Positions 31,541 to 44,635 of a stretch of DNA of 64,000 bases are shown here, one piece after another. How positions within the stretch are numbered: the first letter of the stretch is position 1; the number at the start of each line of letters is the position of its first letter. This DNA is from Forficula auricularia (Eukaryota > Arthropoda > Insecta > Dermaptera > Forficulidae). The DNA lies in contig JALMQS010000225.1 of assembly GCA_024734495.1 (NCBI GenBank), forward strand, positions 2,195,650-2,259,649, in the 5' to 3' direction. The notes below the pieces were generated by a model, which did not search any database, had not been told where the DNA came from, and saw only the letters and a program-made list of their open reading frames with translations. A program made the translations under genes and the position numbers.

Positions 31541-34080
31541 TTATATAATATATAAAATACACTGTTAAAAAAAATTGTAAATTTACTCTATGTTTAAAAT
31601 ACAAATAGATGGTAAATTTAGTAGATTTCGTAGGTATAGTAAAAAAAATATACTGTATTAAATTGAAAAATCACATTAACTCTTTGCAAAAATAGTAAAA
31701 TAAATTGTACCTTTACATTTTTTTGTATTAATTAGATGCGTATTAGTTAAAAATATGTTGTAAGATTACAATACTGGTAGGTATGTAATATTACTAAAAA
31801 GTTTTTCTAACCATACCAGACACATTAAGCTTTGTTGCAGTTCTTAGAATTGATAGTAAACTAAAACCGTTTACAGACGGCGAATTTTCGAAAATTATTT
31901 CAAACTATTAAATCACTACGCAATTAAAAAACAAATAATTGAGAGAATCAAAGAAATGATATTGTCAGATATGTCCAAAAATATTGACGCACAGGTAAAA
32001 AATAATTTGTTATTTAGTGAAATAATATCATTGCACTCGATTTGAAAATAGCTACATATTTAAATAGTTTGGCTAGGCTTGAAATTATTATAAGATTTTC
32101 TTTTAATTTTAATGATTATTATTAAATTTTTCTAATAAATAAAAAATAGATACCTACATATTTTGATATGATTTTTTTAAGCAAAAATAATTCTTCGATT
32201 TAACTTATAATATAATAGCTATTTTATATATATTGCTATTATTTTTTCAATAGAATTTATCTTTTAAAATGAAAAATATTCTCTGACCCGAAATGTCTAT
32301 TTGATTGCCACATTTTGGTTGATTTTGACCCGCAGTCAAAAAAGGTTCACGACAGCTGCTCTATTCTATGGGACAATTTTTCCCTTCCTTCATGTTTATG
32401 AACAATTTTTATTATCGATGCCTTCTCGATCTGAGAATTCTCCAAAATGCAATTGGTTAGCACGATTATGAGCTATACCTACATATCAATGGCATTAAAA
32501 TAAAGTTATCTTAACATAGGCTTTTCTAGGACATAATATGTAACATTGAGGAAAACATCAGCTTATAATTAGCAATTAAAAATAAAAATTCTTATTGTTC
32601 AATTATTTATAAAATCTACATAGAAGAAAATAAATGAAATAATAATATTTATTTAATAAAATAAAAAAATATAATATACGTAGTAGGTCTACTGTTATTC
32701 CTCTATTAAGGATGGGGGAGTTACTTTTCATGAACCTCAGGTGGAGGGGAGGGGGGTCGTGAAGCTATGGAGCAATGGTCACCCCGGATTAGTAGTATAC
32801 TCAATATCAAAAGTTTTACAAAATGATTAAATATACCCTATAAATATATTAAGGGTGTCAAGGAGACATAAAATACTCAAAAGGTGTTCACTCATAATTT
32901 AAGACTTGGATCCAAGAGTATTTTTACCATGTGTGTTCCTATGTGGTATGATAAATTTATTTATGTGTGTTTATATGTGTGATTAAGTGTAAATAAGAGA
33001 AGAAACCAGACTTTTTATATATAGGTATATAACTTCCGAAACAAAGCCTATTTTATCAGTTCCTAAGCGATTATTATATTTAATTTCATTAATGTGTTCT
33101 TCATGGGTAGGTGGAAATCTTCCCAAAAAAAACACACTGCCGGGCCCGTACCCAGCAGAGTGTGGGATTACTATCCACTAAAATCACCTCCCTTATCGTC
33201 ACCCCATTCTCCTACGAAACGACCGTTAGGTATAGCATCATAGGAGGGGTCGTAGCTAATTAGATTTTCCTCTTAATTTGAGGGTGTCAATTCATTAATG
33301 TGTGTGTATGTTCGTAAATTGATGAAGAGTTCCGATTATAAGCAGATAAGATTTTGTAGTGAGCCGGGCTTGGCCCCGTACCTTTATCTCTATGAGTGAA
33401 GACGCTACCCCTTGGACAATATAACCCCCGAGCCAGATTATAGGTTGTTAATTTTTTGTATTGAGCTAGTCTTGAACTCTCGGGCTCGCGAGAATGAAAA
33501 TAATAGTTCACGTAATTCTACTGATATAATGTAATATAAAATAGTTTTATATTGTATTAATTATTCCTCATTTGGGAGAAACACGCAATTTTCACACTCC
33601 TTCGCGGTCAAAAACAGACATCGAACAACGTGTTTATCCCTATGACTTCCAGAGTCAGGAGCACTCTTCCAGCTTTCACTGTTCCCGTGACATTAGCAAT
33701 CATAAATTTGAGTTCCAGATTCAGAGGTACCTTCTGCTCCGACCCAACCCTTAAAATTGTTTCCTATTCTTTTCTGGTTCCTGACTTATAGGCAATTTCT
33801 TGTTGAAATTTAATATTATTTAAAAAAAATGTATCTGCTAGATAGTATAACTCTACAAATTATTACTAAAGTAAACGAATGTTAAATATTTAACTTCTCA
33901 ATGCTTAAAATTTAATTCACTATAATTTATTTTAATAAATAACGATTCTGACATAAAAGAATGTGTTAAATTCTAATTCGAGATACTCTTTAAATTAGAA
34001 AAAGTAGAAAGACAAAGAAGATAAATCTAGGGAAAAAATAAATAAACAATTTTAAGAGGACATTAAGAAGTTAGATAAAT
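31541..34080. other. No gene; two weak tRNA-like patches
   Basis: AT-rich sequence to about 33,000. At 33,140-33,165 and 33,360-33,435 the minus strand has GGGTACGGGCCCGGC and GGTACGGGGCCAAGC, box-B-like, suggesting old SINE heads. I could not fold either into a tRNA. Confidence 0.35.
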
Positions 34081-34611
34081 AAAGGGAGAGGAGGCCGTCC
34101 TCTGAGCCGGTAGTCTCGTCGTATCCTTCTCCATTTTGCCCGAGCCCGTTTAATTGGTCAAACATGCAATGGCCAAGAATAAGCAACGGCCCCGTGTTCG
34201 GCTGTTTTTGAAATTGGAGTGTCGGCCCGAACGTCTATCTGTCTTTCGCTTGAGTAATAATTAATTCTCGCTCGACGCAAAAAGTGTAACAAGTTCCTAA
34301 AGTTGTAACATCTCGAGATAACGGCCGAACGCGAACACCGTCCCCGGCCAGAGCGATAATTCTTTAAACTCGAATTGTGACAATTGAGCGAGCGAGGCGA
34401 TAAATCTGTCTTGAGAGCTGGCACCGGGGCATTCGTCTTGTCTTCTTCCTTCCATTGGAAGGGGTCCTCGGCTTGATAAGTCTAGTGAGATAGTGCCTGG
34501 AGCAGCCATCTTCTCTGCCGAATTCCGGGAAGCCACCCCCGAGAGCCACCCCTTGAGAAAGAAAGAGCGTGCGTCTCCCCATCGCTGATTGGACGCATGT
34601 CCTCAGGGAAT
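34080..34611. promoter_or_regulatory. Non-repetitive GC-richer island
   Basis: About 530 bp, unique and GC-richer, ending where the tandem duplication begins. Three overlapping minus-strand frames are open but carry no recognisable domain. TTTAATTGG and TAATAATTAATT sites are present. A candidate regulatory block. Confidence 0.3.
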
Positions 34612-35238
34612 AGCCGCAAAAGAAGAATGTTACGTGAATTCCCCCTATAACAAACAAATATCGCGTCACGTTTGCTTTTTTTTCTTTACTTTTTTAATGT
34701 TCTTTATTCCAAAGAAAAATGTCCAAAATTAATTCGTTCCCTGGTTTCATATATCATTCACTATCAACTATGATCAAAAGAAAAGATTGAACATTATATC
34801 TAGAAATAAGTTGTTTGTTTGTATATATCATTTGGTTATTAGGAAATAGCTAACCTTACAAGTTTTGTTATTAATATCAAATATGTATTAATTAGTTGAC
34901 TATTTGGAGAAAAATAGATTTTGAACCCAGAGTTACACATACATATATATAATAGCAAAGGATTATAATACAATTACAACTTTTATTAGCTTCGTTCGTG
35001 ATAAACGTTCCGAACATCTCTGGAATCTTTTCAAGTAGTGTTGTCAACGGTAAAAATAAAGTTCCCAAAAATTAAAAAAAAACGAGTTTTTTTTTAATTT
35101 TTGGGAAAATTTTTATTTTTATTGTTGACATCACTTGACATGTTCAATAGACGTACCACCCAGATAGCACACTCTCTCTAGAAGATGTCTTATTCAGCTC
35201 TTATTGTCTTAAGATGTCTAGAAGATCACCCAGTGTCC
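34612..35238 (+). repeat. Tandem duplication, copy 1
   Basis: Begins AGCCGCAAAAGAAGAATGTT and ends AGAAGATCACCCAGTGTCC. Copy 2 starts at once at 35,239 and is similar throughout. Copy 1 retains the empty site for the hAT of copy 2 (CTCTAGAAGATGTCTTATTC). Confidence 0.85.
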
Positions 35239-36525
35239 AGCCGCAAAAGAAGAATGTTACGTGAATTCCCCCTATAACAAACAAATATCGCGTCACGTTT
35301 GCTTTTTTCTTTACTTTTTTAATGTTCTTTATTCCAAAGAAAAATGTCCAAAATTAATTCGTTCCCTGGTTTCATATAGCATTCACTCTATCCAACTATG
35401 ATCAAAAGAAAAGATTGAACATTATATCTAGAAATAAGTTGGTTCTTTGTATATTTCATTTGGTTATTAGGAAATAGCTGACCTTACAAGTTTTGTTATT
35501 AATATAAAATATTTATTAATTATTTGGCTATTTGGAGAAAAATAAATTTTGAACCCAGAGTTACATATACATATAATAACAAAGGGTTATATAATTCCAA
35601 CTTTTATTAGTTTCGTTCGTGGTAAACGTTCCGAACATGTCTGGAATCTTTTCAAGAAGTGTTGTCAACGGTAAAAAATAAAACTCCCCAAAAAATTTAA
35701 AAAAGAAAAAAAATGGAGTTTTTTTTAATTTTTGGGGAAATTTTTATTTTTATAGTTGACATCACTTGACAAAACCCCGGACATGTTCAATATGTCTACC
35801 ACCCATTTAGCACACTCACTCTAGAACAGCGGTCGAAGAACCAGAGTAAATTACCCCAAATGGGGTAAGAATGAAATCGGAGGTAATAAGGGCATTTTTT
35901 AAATTTTCTATTTTATAAACTATTATAGTATTTTTACTTTGATAGCTTTTCCAGGAATTCAAAATCGTAAGATTAATAAAAGTTAAAAAAATATAAAAAC
36001 ATTAATAAAAGTTATGCGTTTTTGTCATTATGTGTGTTCGTATATTTTTTTCTTTTAACAAAGTCTTTTTGAAAAAGAAATCAGTTAAACCCGACATCGA
36101 CATACCTTTGCGAACAAGGATTTTTGACTTTATTAAACATAAAAACGAAGAATAGAAATCGGCTAAATGCCGAGGACTGTATTCAAATTGCGCTCACGTC
36201 AAAAAGTCCTAATTTTGATGTCATTTTAGCGAAAATGAAACAAGCATCATTTTTCTAAAACGTAAAAGCGTTTGAATTATGTTAGTGTTTACAATTTTTA
36301 TTTAATTACAGATAGTTTTCATGTAAATTCCAATTAATTCAATAAATAATAAATAATATACATTTAAGCACCTTGCTTTTTTTTGTTTTTCAGAATGTAG
36401 GGGTAACAGCGACCTACGCAAAAATATTTTGGGGTAATGGTTAAAAAAGTTCCCCGACCCCTGCTCTAGAAGATGTCTTATTCGGCTCTTATTGTCTTAA
36501 GATGTCTAGAAGATCTCTTAGTGTC
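35239..36525 (+). repeat. Tandem duplication, copy 2 (with hAT insertion)
   Basis: Same 630-640 bp unit as copy 1 (AGCCGCAAAAGAAGAATGTT onward), plus small indels including an added AAAACCCCGGA near 35,770 and the hAT at 35,827-36,463. The duplication therefore predates the hAT. Confidence 0.85.
35827..36463. mobile_element. hAT MITE in duplication copy 2
   Basis: Starts CAGCGGTCGAAGAACC and ends GTTCCCCGACCCCTG, flanked by the perfect 8-bp duplication CTCTAGAA (35,819-35,826 and 36,464-36,471). 637 bp, no transposase. Copy 1 of the duplication has a single CTCTAGAA, proving the insertion. Confidence 0.88.
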
Positions 36526-37740
36526 TAGAAAACATGTTCTAGAACAAGTGTGCTAACAGGGCAGATAGAAAGCTATTAAAAACATAGGATAATTTACAAT
36601 GATTCTTTATAAAAAAAAAAAAAAAACATGATTCAAAAAAGTTTTAAAATTTTTGAGTTTTGACAGTTGAGCAGGAAGCATTCTGCAGGCGCTCCGCTAT
36701 CACAGATAATAATTTATTTACCCTCTAACTTCTTCGTGTTTATCAATTATTATTTTCATTCGTTTGCTACTTTTCTTCTTTTCTTTGAATACCCTAATAA
36801 ATATATAATAAAATAATTGGGGATATGCGATTCGAGACATTTAGAGAGGTCAAACAGCTGGCAGGGACAGAGCCGAGTGAAGACGGGTGGTTGCGTCAAG
36901 CCAGTCTTAGGACTGTATACTCAATGATGATGAATAATATAAAATTTTGATTTTTGTTTTAACCTGGCTACTGGCTAGTAATTAGTTATGATCAGACTGT
37001 TGAAGGAATCAAAGATATATCTACGTTTCGTTTCTCGTTGATAACATTTCCGATAAGGTATTCTTTCAAATATAAATTACCACAAAACCTAAAACTAATA
37101 AGTTCCGTAATTTATAGTAATATCAGTAACTAACTGAAAAACCAGAACTGAAATTTCTGGCTATTATTTATGTCAGTAGGTACGAGCCAAAGTTTGAATA
37201 AGGTTTCACCTTTCTTTAACTTTTTGTTCAGAATGCAGTAGGTATCCAATTTATAAGTAAATACTATTTATTTTGAAAAAAATTCTAATCTACTATTTTT
37301 TTTTAATTTAACTTTGACGTCATAATGATAATTACATATCGAGTAAATACAAATAATAAATAAATTGGGAAAATTACATTAGAAAAAATATTATAGAAAA
37401 GAATATTATTAGAATATAAACAGCAACAACAAGTGAGCATGAAACAATGTTAAAAATATGTACATTTGCAACGAAATTTTGATTAGTGACATAAATTATA
37501 TTTTTACTTTGGTGTTAAAAAATAAGAAATTCAGAGCTTATAGTTTTACTATTTAACATTTAGTTACTTTCAAAATATACAGTATCTACTCGGTATGCTT
37601 GACGATTGAAACTCTCTACACATCCAGATTATTTTGAGTTAACCGAAAATGAAAATGTTTCTGTATGTCTGGATTTGGGTACACTGATCAAAGAGAAAGT
37701 TTATTCTAATGTAAAAATGTTTGAGTTTTCATTAGTAAAA
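36526..37740. other. No gene; short dispersed repeat at 36,855-36,930
   Basis: AT-rich sequence. The 75-bp segment with AGAGCCGAGTGAAGACGGGT matches 10,360-10,430. Nothing else was recognised. Confidence 0.4.
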
Positions 37741-37904
37741 ACCGAAGGGTGAACCACGATTGGAATTAGGTGTACACCGTCTTTGGAATTATATGGAATT
37801 ATTTTGGAATTCATTATATAATGCCTCTTCATCTATTGTCTTCTACTTGGAAATGAAACTGGAAGTATGTGTACACGATATTAGGTCGCGGTTGAGTCCT
37901 CGGT
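37741..37904 (+). mobile_element. Short MITE M1, copy 2
   Basis: Starts ACCGAAGGGTGAACCACGAT and ends GGTTGAGTCCTCGGT, inverted ends as in copy 1 (1,206-1,379). It lies 30 bp from the broken mariner fragment and may have been inserted into it. Confidence 0.7.
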
Positions 37905-37932
37905 AAAAACTATATAGATTTTAGGCATTCTA

Positions 37933-38151
37933 CTAACCTTCACGGTTATATGCAAATTCCTCTTGCGTTTGATTCGGATCTTTATCGAGTAATGCCTTCA
38001 ATTCTTCATCTTCGAATTTTTTTGGCTGTCCAGAGCAAGGTTTGTTTTCAACTCTTGAAATGTTGAAATCATTCCCTATATGATTTATCAGTTGGAGCAC
38101 TGTCGCCCTAAACTTCCACAAACATTCGATGCGCTTCAGCTGCACTTCCAA
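37933..38151 (-). pseudogene. Mariner transposase, N-terminal fragment
   Basis: A 72-codon minus-strand frame starting MEVQLKRIECL contains RVENKPCSGQPKKFEDEELK and LLDKDPNQTQEE. These match the second helix-turn-helix region of mariner transposases (the 'EPRSGRP...ALLDEDP.QTQEEL' pattern). The first helical block is degraded and everything after residue 68, including the DDE/D catalytic domain, is missing. The sequence upstream (38,152-38,345) may be its 5' flank. No function expected. Confidence 0.7.
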
Positions 38152-38441
38152 TTAAATTAGAAAACTAAAACCTCCCGCAAATGCTGCTTACTTAACACAA
38201 AATTTGACATATTCAACAATGTAAAAAACAAGGTTTTTGTATGAAACTCAAAGCGATATAAACTGAATATATTGACAGCCTCTCTGACACCACCAAAATC
38301 AGCTCACTATGAAACATTCATAGCAGCCAGAGCCATTCTTTGAAAACGGACCGAACTAATTTGTTCTCCCTATAAAAGATGCTCTTAATTAGGCATAATA
38401 AAAATGCTGAAACTTGTCAAGTAAGCTCATATGTCTCAAGC

Positions 38442-38767
38442 CAGTGTTCCGCAAAGTGTATGCAGCGGCACACTGGTGTACCGTGGTCATTAGTTGGTGT
38501 GCCGCAGAAAAATGTCAAGTTTTATGAAGATAATGCACATACACATAGCTGAGAGTTATGCGAGCAGCCTTATCAACGATTGCTCCAAATTTTGATCGCC
38601 TGTGCTCAGTTAAGCAGGCTCACATTTCTCATTAAACATCTTTTCATATTATATTAATTTTAATAATAAATAAATATTAAATAAACATTGGTTTTTACTT
38701 TGGTGTACCTTTAAAATTTCTTGATTTGGTAGGTGTACCTTGAACACAAAAAGTTTGCGGAACACTG
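38442..38767. mobile_element. hAT MITE, 326 bp
   Basis: Ends CAGTGTTCCGCAAAGTG and TTTGCGGAACACTG form 14-bp inverted repeats. Flanks TCTCAAGC and GTTTAAGC agree at five of eight positions, consistent with an old 8-bp duplication. Confidence 0.75.
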
Positions 38768-38979
38768 GTTTAAGCTACTTTGTGCCTTTGCGAGCTTTAT
38801 AGATTATCTATTCGCAAACAAAATTTGGCAAAAATTTACTGAGAGCGTACCAAGTTTCAAAATATTTTTACACTTAAGTAATTGAAACAAATTTGGGCGT
38901 TGAGTTAATCTTTTAATATTTAATTGTACAGAATATAATATATATTCTTCGGAAGATATCATCATTGGAAATTAAATTG

Positions 38980-39300
38980 GATTAATTTCCCCGGAGGGGT
39001 GACCTGATGCGTACCGTTATTTATTTATTCGCGAGTGCCAATGGCTATTGTTATGGACATATTGCGTGAGGGGTGGTCACCCTTTGGCCCGAGATTAGCT
39101 GCTGCATATCGACGGGGGTAGCGCCTCGGGCTAGGACAGCGCCATTTCACGGACCGCTACACCCCCGTCCTCAAGTTAGCTACGATGCGTGCGAGAGGCA
39201 ATTAAAAACCACACGCTAATTAGCTCTGCTACTCGTCTCCGCTCTCAACTTATCAACAAACCATTACTGGCTAATTGAAAGGATACCAAGCTTAAAAACA
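38980..39300. promoter_or_regulatory. Non-repetitive GC-richer island with TAATTA site
   Basis: A unique 320-bp block with GGCCCGAGATTAGC, CGACGGGGGTAGCG and a homeodomain-type TAATTA at 39,217-39,222. No open frame of note. Of all the islands, its sharp contrast with surrounding repeats makes it one of the better candidates for a conserved enhancer. Confidence 0.35.
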
Positions 39301-39449
39301 AACATACTAGGAAAATTGCATCGCACATCCTTTCTCATTACTAGTTTGTCTAATTATCCACCTGTTGTTGGTTGCTCTTGCAAAAACTTTCATTGTCTCC
39401 ATTCAATTCTTTTATTTCTTTGATGAACTTCACATGGACTATCTATTTT

Positions 39450-40835
39450 TAACCGACTTCAAAAAGGGACGAGGTTATCAATTCGCCTGATTTTTTTACT
39501 TTACCATACAGGATATGGTCAAGTATTATAATCGTGCATGAAAAAAGTGTTTTTTTCCTATTTTTTCGAAATATCTCAAAAACGGGTGAAACTATTTTGA
39601 TTAAAAAAATTGAGCGAAACCATGGAATTTCGCTCTACAAAAAAAGCTCTAACAAGTGAATATCGAAAAAATTATATTTTTCGAGATAATAATTGTTTTG
39701 TCAAAATGTTAGTTAGTCTGGTTGTCTGGTTGTTTGGTTGGGTGTCCCTTAGTCTAAGCGTTACCAAATTTTTGTGAACGAGCTAGCTCAAAAACTAGTT
39801 TGAATATCGAAACCAAATTTCACACGTAGTTTTGGTCCATTGAGATTAAGAGCTGGTTAGATTTTGGTGCATATCGAGCCAAAATTAAGGGGGGTGGAGG
39901 GGAGTTAAAATTAAAAATCTAGAGCATTTGAGCAAACTCAACCAAATTTTGTATACATAATCAGTGGGCCCCCAGAAGTCTAAAAATACAAAAACTAATC
40001 CCCCTCCCCTACATAATTATAAATAATTTTGTTAAATATTAAATATAAGTGAGGGGCCAGGTTGTATGGTAAAGTCAAGTGGATGGCCACATCAGAACAC
40101 GTCAGCTTATTTTTTTGCATCTATGTTATCTATGTTAACTTCTGGACCACGTGGACCGATTTCGATGATTCTTTTTTATTGGAAAGGGGGTACCTTAGGG
40201 GTGGTCCCATATAAATTTGGTCAAGTTCTGAAGATATGATCAATGAAGAAATAACGTAAATCTCCAATTCGTATGAGCAAATAATCAAAATTATAATAAA
40301 TAAAATCTCTTATAAAAAAAAAACAATCTTAAACGTTCATTTAAAACCCGCAAACGTTTCGAGAGAATTTCTATATTTTTAGGAATTGAATTTTTTTATC
40401 ATTTTCTGATTCATTCGCCCGACGCTTTCTCTTACGAGATGCATGAAAGGTATTATATTAAGTCACTATTAATAACATCACTAAAAGAGAAAAATAAAAA
40501 TTATTTTTATAAAAAAATAAAACACATTTCAAAAAAATTAAATTCAACAAATAAAATAATAAGAACTCAAAAATAAAATAAAATGCACTAAAAGTTACAT
40601 GAAATCACACCCACCAAACGTACTAAGTAAGATCTGTCGAGTGCGATTCATAAAATGTATAACGTATGTTTGGCATCGACTTCAAAAAGTGATATCATGT
40701 AAAAATTTCGTCGTGTAGTTGTAACTAAATTACATAATTATTTTATACCTTTTAGTGTATTTTATTTTATTTTTGAGTTATTATTATTTTATTTGTTGCA
40801 TTTAATTTTTTTGAAGTCGGTTTTATTTTTTTGGC
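39450..40835. repeat. K-family repeat, copy 4, interrupted by F1
   Basis: Starts AACCGACTTCAAAAAGGGAC and ends TTTTTTGAAGTCGGTTTTAT. It is split at about 39,497 by F1. The segment 40,380-40,445 is the uninterrupted form of the site occupied by U elements in K copy 1. Confidence 0.8.
39497..40112 (+). repeat. F1 repeat, complete-looking copy in K
   Basis: Starts TTACTTTACCATACAGG and ends GTCAGCTTATTTT, between the K segments GCCTGATTTTT and GCATCTATGTTATC that are contiguous in K copy 2. The length of about 616 bp and the inverted TTTACCATACA near the ends define the element. It has one internal unit where the 13-kb copy has three. Confidence 0.75.
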
Positions 40836-42780
40836 AACTGCTAAGCTAAGAGATCCATAAAAAATTTTTATACTCAATAAAGATTCAACTATCTTTTAAA
40901 TAGTACTTAAACGGAGTGTATATAACAATGTCGAGCGTTTTAAAAGATATCAAACTCACATTCCCAACAATAAAGATTTATTTTTGGAAATTTCTATTAT
41001 TTATTCTTCTACTTATTCATATTTTATTATCAAAATATTGAGAGAGAGAAAAAAGAGGAATTATAACTTCCTTTATGATTTTATGTATTTTTAGTGAATA
41101 CTCTATCTGACCCACTGATTCTGTCACTTTAAATTAGTGTACCGCTAAACCTTTGACTATATACCCCGCTAAAAATTAAGAATGAACTGTATACATCCGT
41201 TTTTGATATCTTCACCTCATTACAAGAACCAGGTAGCTCCAAAAAAATTCATTTTTGAGAAACCTGGTTATTTTATTGATAAAATATAAAATAATTATTA
41301 TTCATAACTTTAACAAATAGGAGTCGATGCGCCTTTAAACCCCCAATAATAATATGTAGTCAAATTAATCATTTTATTCAGATAAGCACTATAAAAATGA
41401 CTGGAAGGAAATAGTTAAAACTTTTCCGCCCATTTCTCAAGAACCTAAAAAATCAAGTTACCTACTTCTTACAATGGGGTATGTCATTGAATGAAGAAGA
41501 AGAACTTGTTTCTTTATCAGCAGACAGAATCGCTAAATTAAAACAGTGAGAAATTCCACTGGATGCTTTTTGAATATCGCTTCAAAAAATAAATCACTTA
41601 TATCAAGAAAAGCTTTAAATTGATTTTATTTCAATTTTTAACATCGTGTTTATGTGAATTAAGATATTTAGCATTAACAGATACAAAGTCTAAAAAGAGA
41701 TCAAAACTTCTTAAACGATGAGTAGTAATTTATGAAATTTTTCTTTCTTTCACATTTAGAAAAATAAAGCATTATTTTCCTTTGCTTAAGTCTCTTGCAC
41801 GCCCTTTGCAGCTAGGCGCTCCGGGCGGGTGGCCCTGGCAGGCAGCGTCTCGAGATGTCAAAAGTTTGGTTCCTAAAATATCTGCATGCAAGAGCCCCTT
41901 TTCCCGCTTCTATTATCAGGACTTTTGTTCTCCTTTTTCTATTGATTATGTACTTAGAAAGAGAGCCTCTCCGACGCTGAGTTCACACTCTTAGTTTAAA
42001 AAAATATTAATAAAAAAAAAACTAAATCAAATTTTAAAAAACGGGCTTCGAGATACAAATCTTTGAATACATATCTAGACATATTCCAATTTTCAGACCT
42101 CTACGTGCTAAAAATTCTTCTGTAGACTTGAACAGACAAATATTCTCTTTTAATAATATAGATCAGTGTTCTTCCTCCGAAACCCTTTTTTGAGATAATT
42201 TTTTATTGAACCCTTAGTTCAGTATCACATCCAGATTTGATTTTAGATCGTTGGGGTCGTATTACACAGGTTATAAACAACGTGAGTCCCTGCCGTTGTT
42301 ATAAAAACTTTATATAAGATATAAATTTGCATTTATTCAAACAAAAAGATAAATATTCCAATTTTAGCATGACTCGAGGAACCCCTAAAGCGTTTGAGTG
42401 GAACCATACGGTACAAGAACACTGATATAGAATATATATATACTTAAAAAATAAAATAGTTAAAAGTATGATATAAAATTTTAATTTAATTGTAATGATC
42501 AATATTTTCTTGTTCAATTATTCGCAACAATATGAGAGATACAGAAGACGGGTATTTTTTATACTCTGGGGTTTTCGCTTACATGTACTTTAAACATTAT
42601 ATTGGGTATCTTCTATTTGTTTATAAAGTAATTAGATAATAAATAGTTTCTGTAAGATCTTTATAGCGCAATCCTCGTCCCACAATGGACCTAAATAATT
42701 TCTTATCCCCATTTATGTACTTAGAAAAAAAGATTCCCTGGCTTAATTAATGATAGCCGTATAAAATGTATGTATTTATC
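40836..42780. other. No gene; GC-rich module copy 2 at 41,785-41,857
   Basis: AT-rich sequence. At 41,785-41,857, CTCCGGGCGGGTGGCCCTGG followed by CAGGCAGCGTCTCGAGA repeats the module of 1.8 kb. The 70-codon frame through it is not recognised. Confidence 0.45.
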
Positions 42781-43265
42781 AAAGTTATCGGAAATCTTTA
42801 TCTCACCGTCCGGCGCCCATATATCATAATCGAAATTGTCGGATCTCTCGTTGCACATTTTTTCTTTTAATGATAGATGCCGGACAGATTTTGCACTGAA
42901 CGCCTCTGGACCCGAGATTATCCGTCTTCAGTTCTCTCGCCGAGATCCTTGTATATTATCTCGAACACAGTATTTACACCGAAGCCAAACTAATTAAAAT
43001 CTACTGTTGCTTGTCATTCGAAGTAGAGTAGTAGTATTTATTGTGCGATCGAATGGCCGACTTGTACACATACATACCTCGACATAGATCGTTGCGTACA
43101 CACAAAAACACTCACACAAACGGACCTAGCTATCTTACCCATCGCAGATAATAACATGACGATGGCCTGGCCTCTACATGGGGCTTGTTACTTCCAAGAT
43201 CGCTTAATTAACCGGCTGTCGATTATTTACAATCTTTTCAATCCCTTTCACGTTCCTTCTCTCTC
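42780..43265. promoter_or_regulatory. Non-repetitive GC-richer island
   Basis: A unique block with TTAATTAA at 43,204-43,211, ACATGACGATGGCC and CATACATACC motifs. No coding frame. Candidate regulatory DNA on composition only. Confidence 0.3.
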
Positions 43266-43813
43266 TTCTTCCATTTCATTTACTCTCCCATTATAACGTT
43301 TTAAATGATATTGTATCTTGTGTATTTTCTTCCTCCATTTAATTTATCTCTAGTATATAAGAAAGATTCTAAAGTGATGCGTGATATGGCCTAGTATATT
43401 ATTTGAGAATAAATGATTCAATTAAAAGATTCATCGAGAGATAATTCATTTTTGGCAACAAAAGAAACAACATATCTTTTTTATTTCTAATAATTTCGGT
43501 CATGTACTATATATATAACATATATAAATTATTTTTAGGCAATTTGAAATATGAATTGGTTATATTAGAGAAAGTGAAATTGTAACACACCTGGGTTTTG
43601 ACTTCATAATTAATTATATAGCTCATACATAAAAACATATGCTCCAATGCGAAGGTTAAGCTAATCGCATATTAGTAAGCTTATTGTTAGTGAAAATGGT
43701 TTTCACTGACGCTGATTAAAATAATCAAACTTAGCAGGAGCGTACCCTGATTTCCCACCTTTCAAATCAATATTTTATTTTAATACATACATATAGATCA
43801 ATTATTACATATA

Positions 43814-44385
43814 TCCTTTGCCGTAGTTAGGGGGTTTTCCTAGGGGGCCAGCCGGCCAGCCGATTAGCCATCACTAGGTTTCAATTACGGTGGGGGCCGG
43901 CCATAAATCATGTCACACAAATTTCAAGATTTTTAGACTCTGTGTCACATTCATTCACATTTTCATTGAGCCTCCATGTTTGTGACGTCACACTATCACT
44001 TTTATACTAAATAATTTAATAATTGTAGACATTTTTTTTATAAATTAAACTCAACTACTTAAAGGGATTTAATATATATTGTAAGTTTAATTTTTTTAAA
44101 TTTTAAAATTTTACTTTTGTGACATCACCATTTTTAAGATCTCCAGGCCCTTGTCTACAAATCTGAGATGCCCCCTCCCCCTTACTGTGTGACTTAATTT
44201 ATGGAAGTTCCCCTAATCCGATTAGAGATCAACTAACTTTTTAGTAAAATTGCCAAATTTTGGAGGTAACGAAATAATTTAATGAGAAATACATAAGTGA
44301 TTCAACATAATAATAGATTTGGGATTTTTCTAGTTTTTTTCAGTTTTGTAGGGTCACTGCCCCTTGGCCCCCTAACTACGCCCAT
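43814..44385. mobile_element. TIR element with GTAGTTAGGGGGCC ends
   Basis: The left GCCGTAGTTAGGGGG and right CCCCCTAACTACGCCC form inverted ends, with further inverted similarity (AGGGGGCCA / TTGGCCCCC). The interior contains a PIF-like MITE copy. The 'GCGTAGTTAGGGGG' end type occurs in insect hAT-like MITEs, but the target duplication was not resolved. Confidence 0.6.
43891..44214. mobile_element. PIF/Harbinger-like MITE, copy without SINE
   Basis: Starts near GGGGCCGGCCATAAATCATG and ends near TTAATTTATGGAAGTTCCCC. It is homologous to 49,282-49,788 (ATTTCAAGATTTTTAGA, TGTGACGTCACA, TTTTTAAGAT, CAAATCTGAGAT). It has no S1 SINE, so it supplies the empty form of that element. Confidence 0.65.
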
Positions 44386-44512
44386 GCATATTATATCAAA
44401 TATCAAATATTAACTTACACATATTATAGATAATAATATTAAATTTAATCTTTAGGTAATAGATAGATAGAAACGTTTGAACAAAATCGTTGTAATATAT
44501 TTACCTATTCAG

Positions 44513-44542
44513 ACTTTCGGATCCTCAATAGTATCATTCTTC
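44513..44542 (-). ncRNA. Decayed hammerhead-like motif
   Basis: Minus strand: CTGAAGA (44,542-44,536), a weak GAT...ATC stem, GAAA (44,516-44,513) and then GTC. The stem I strands do not pair well and stem III is reduced to one pair. Only the ordered core words support it. Confidence 0.25.
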
Positions 44543-44635
44543 AGGAAAGAGGCTAATTAATAAATATATTTTAATGTTGTCTTCATCTTCACATCAAACA
44601 TTTAATCATTTTAATTAATTCGGAAATATTTTCTT

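Noticed and set aside
33360..33435. tRNA gene on the minus strand
   Set aside because: Only a box-B-like GGTACGGGGCC; no cloverleaf could be drawn.
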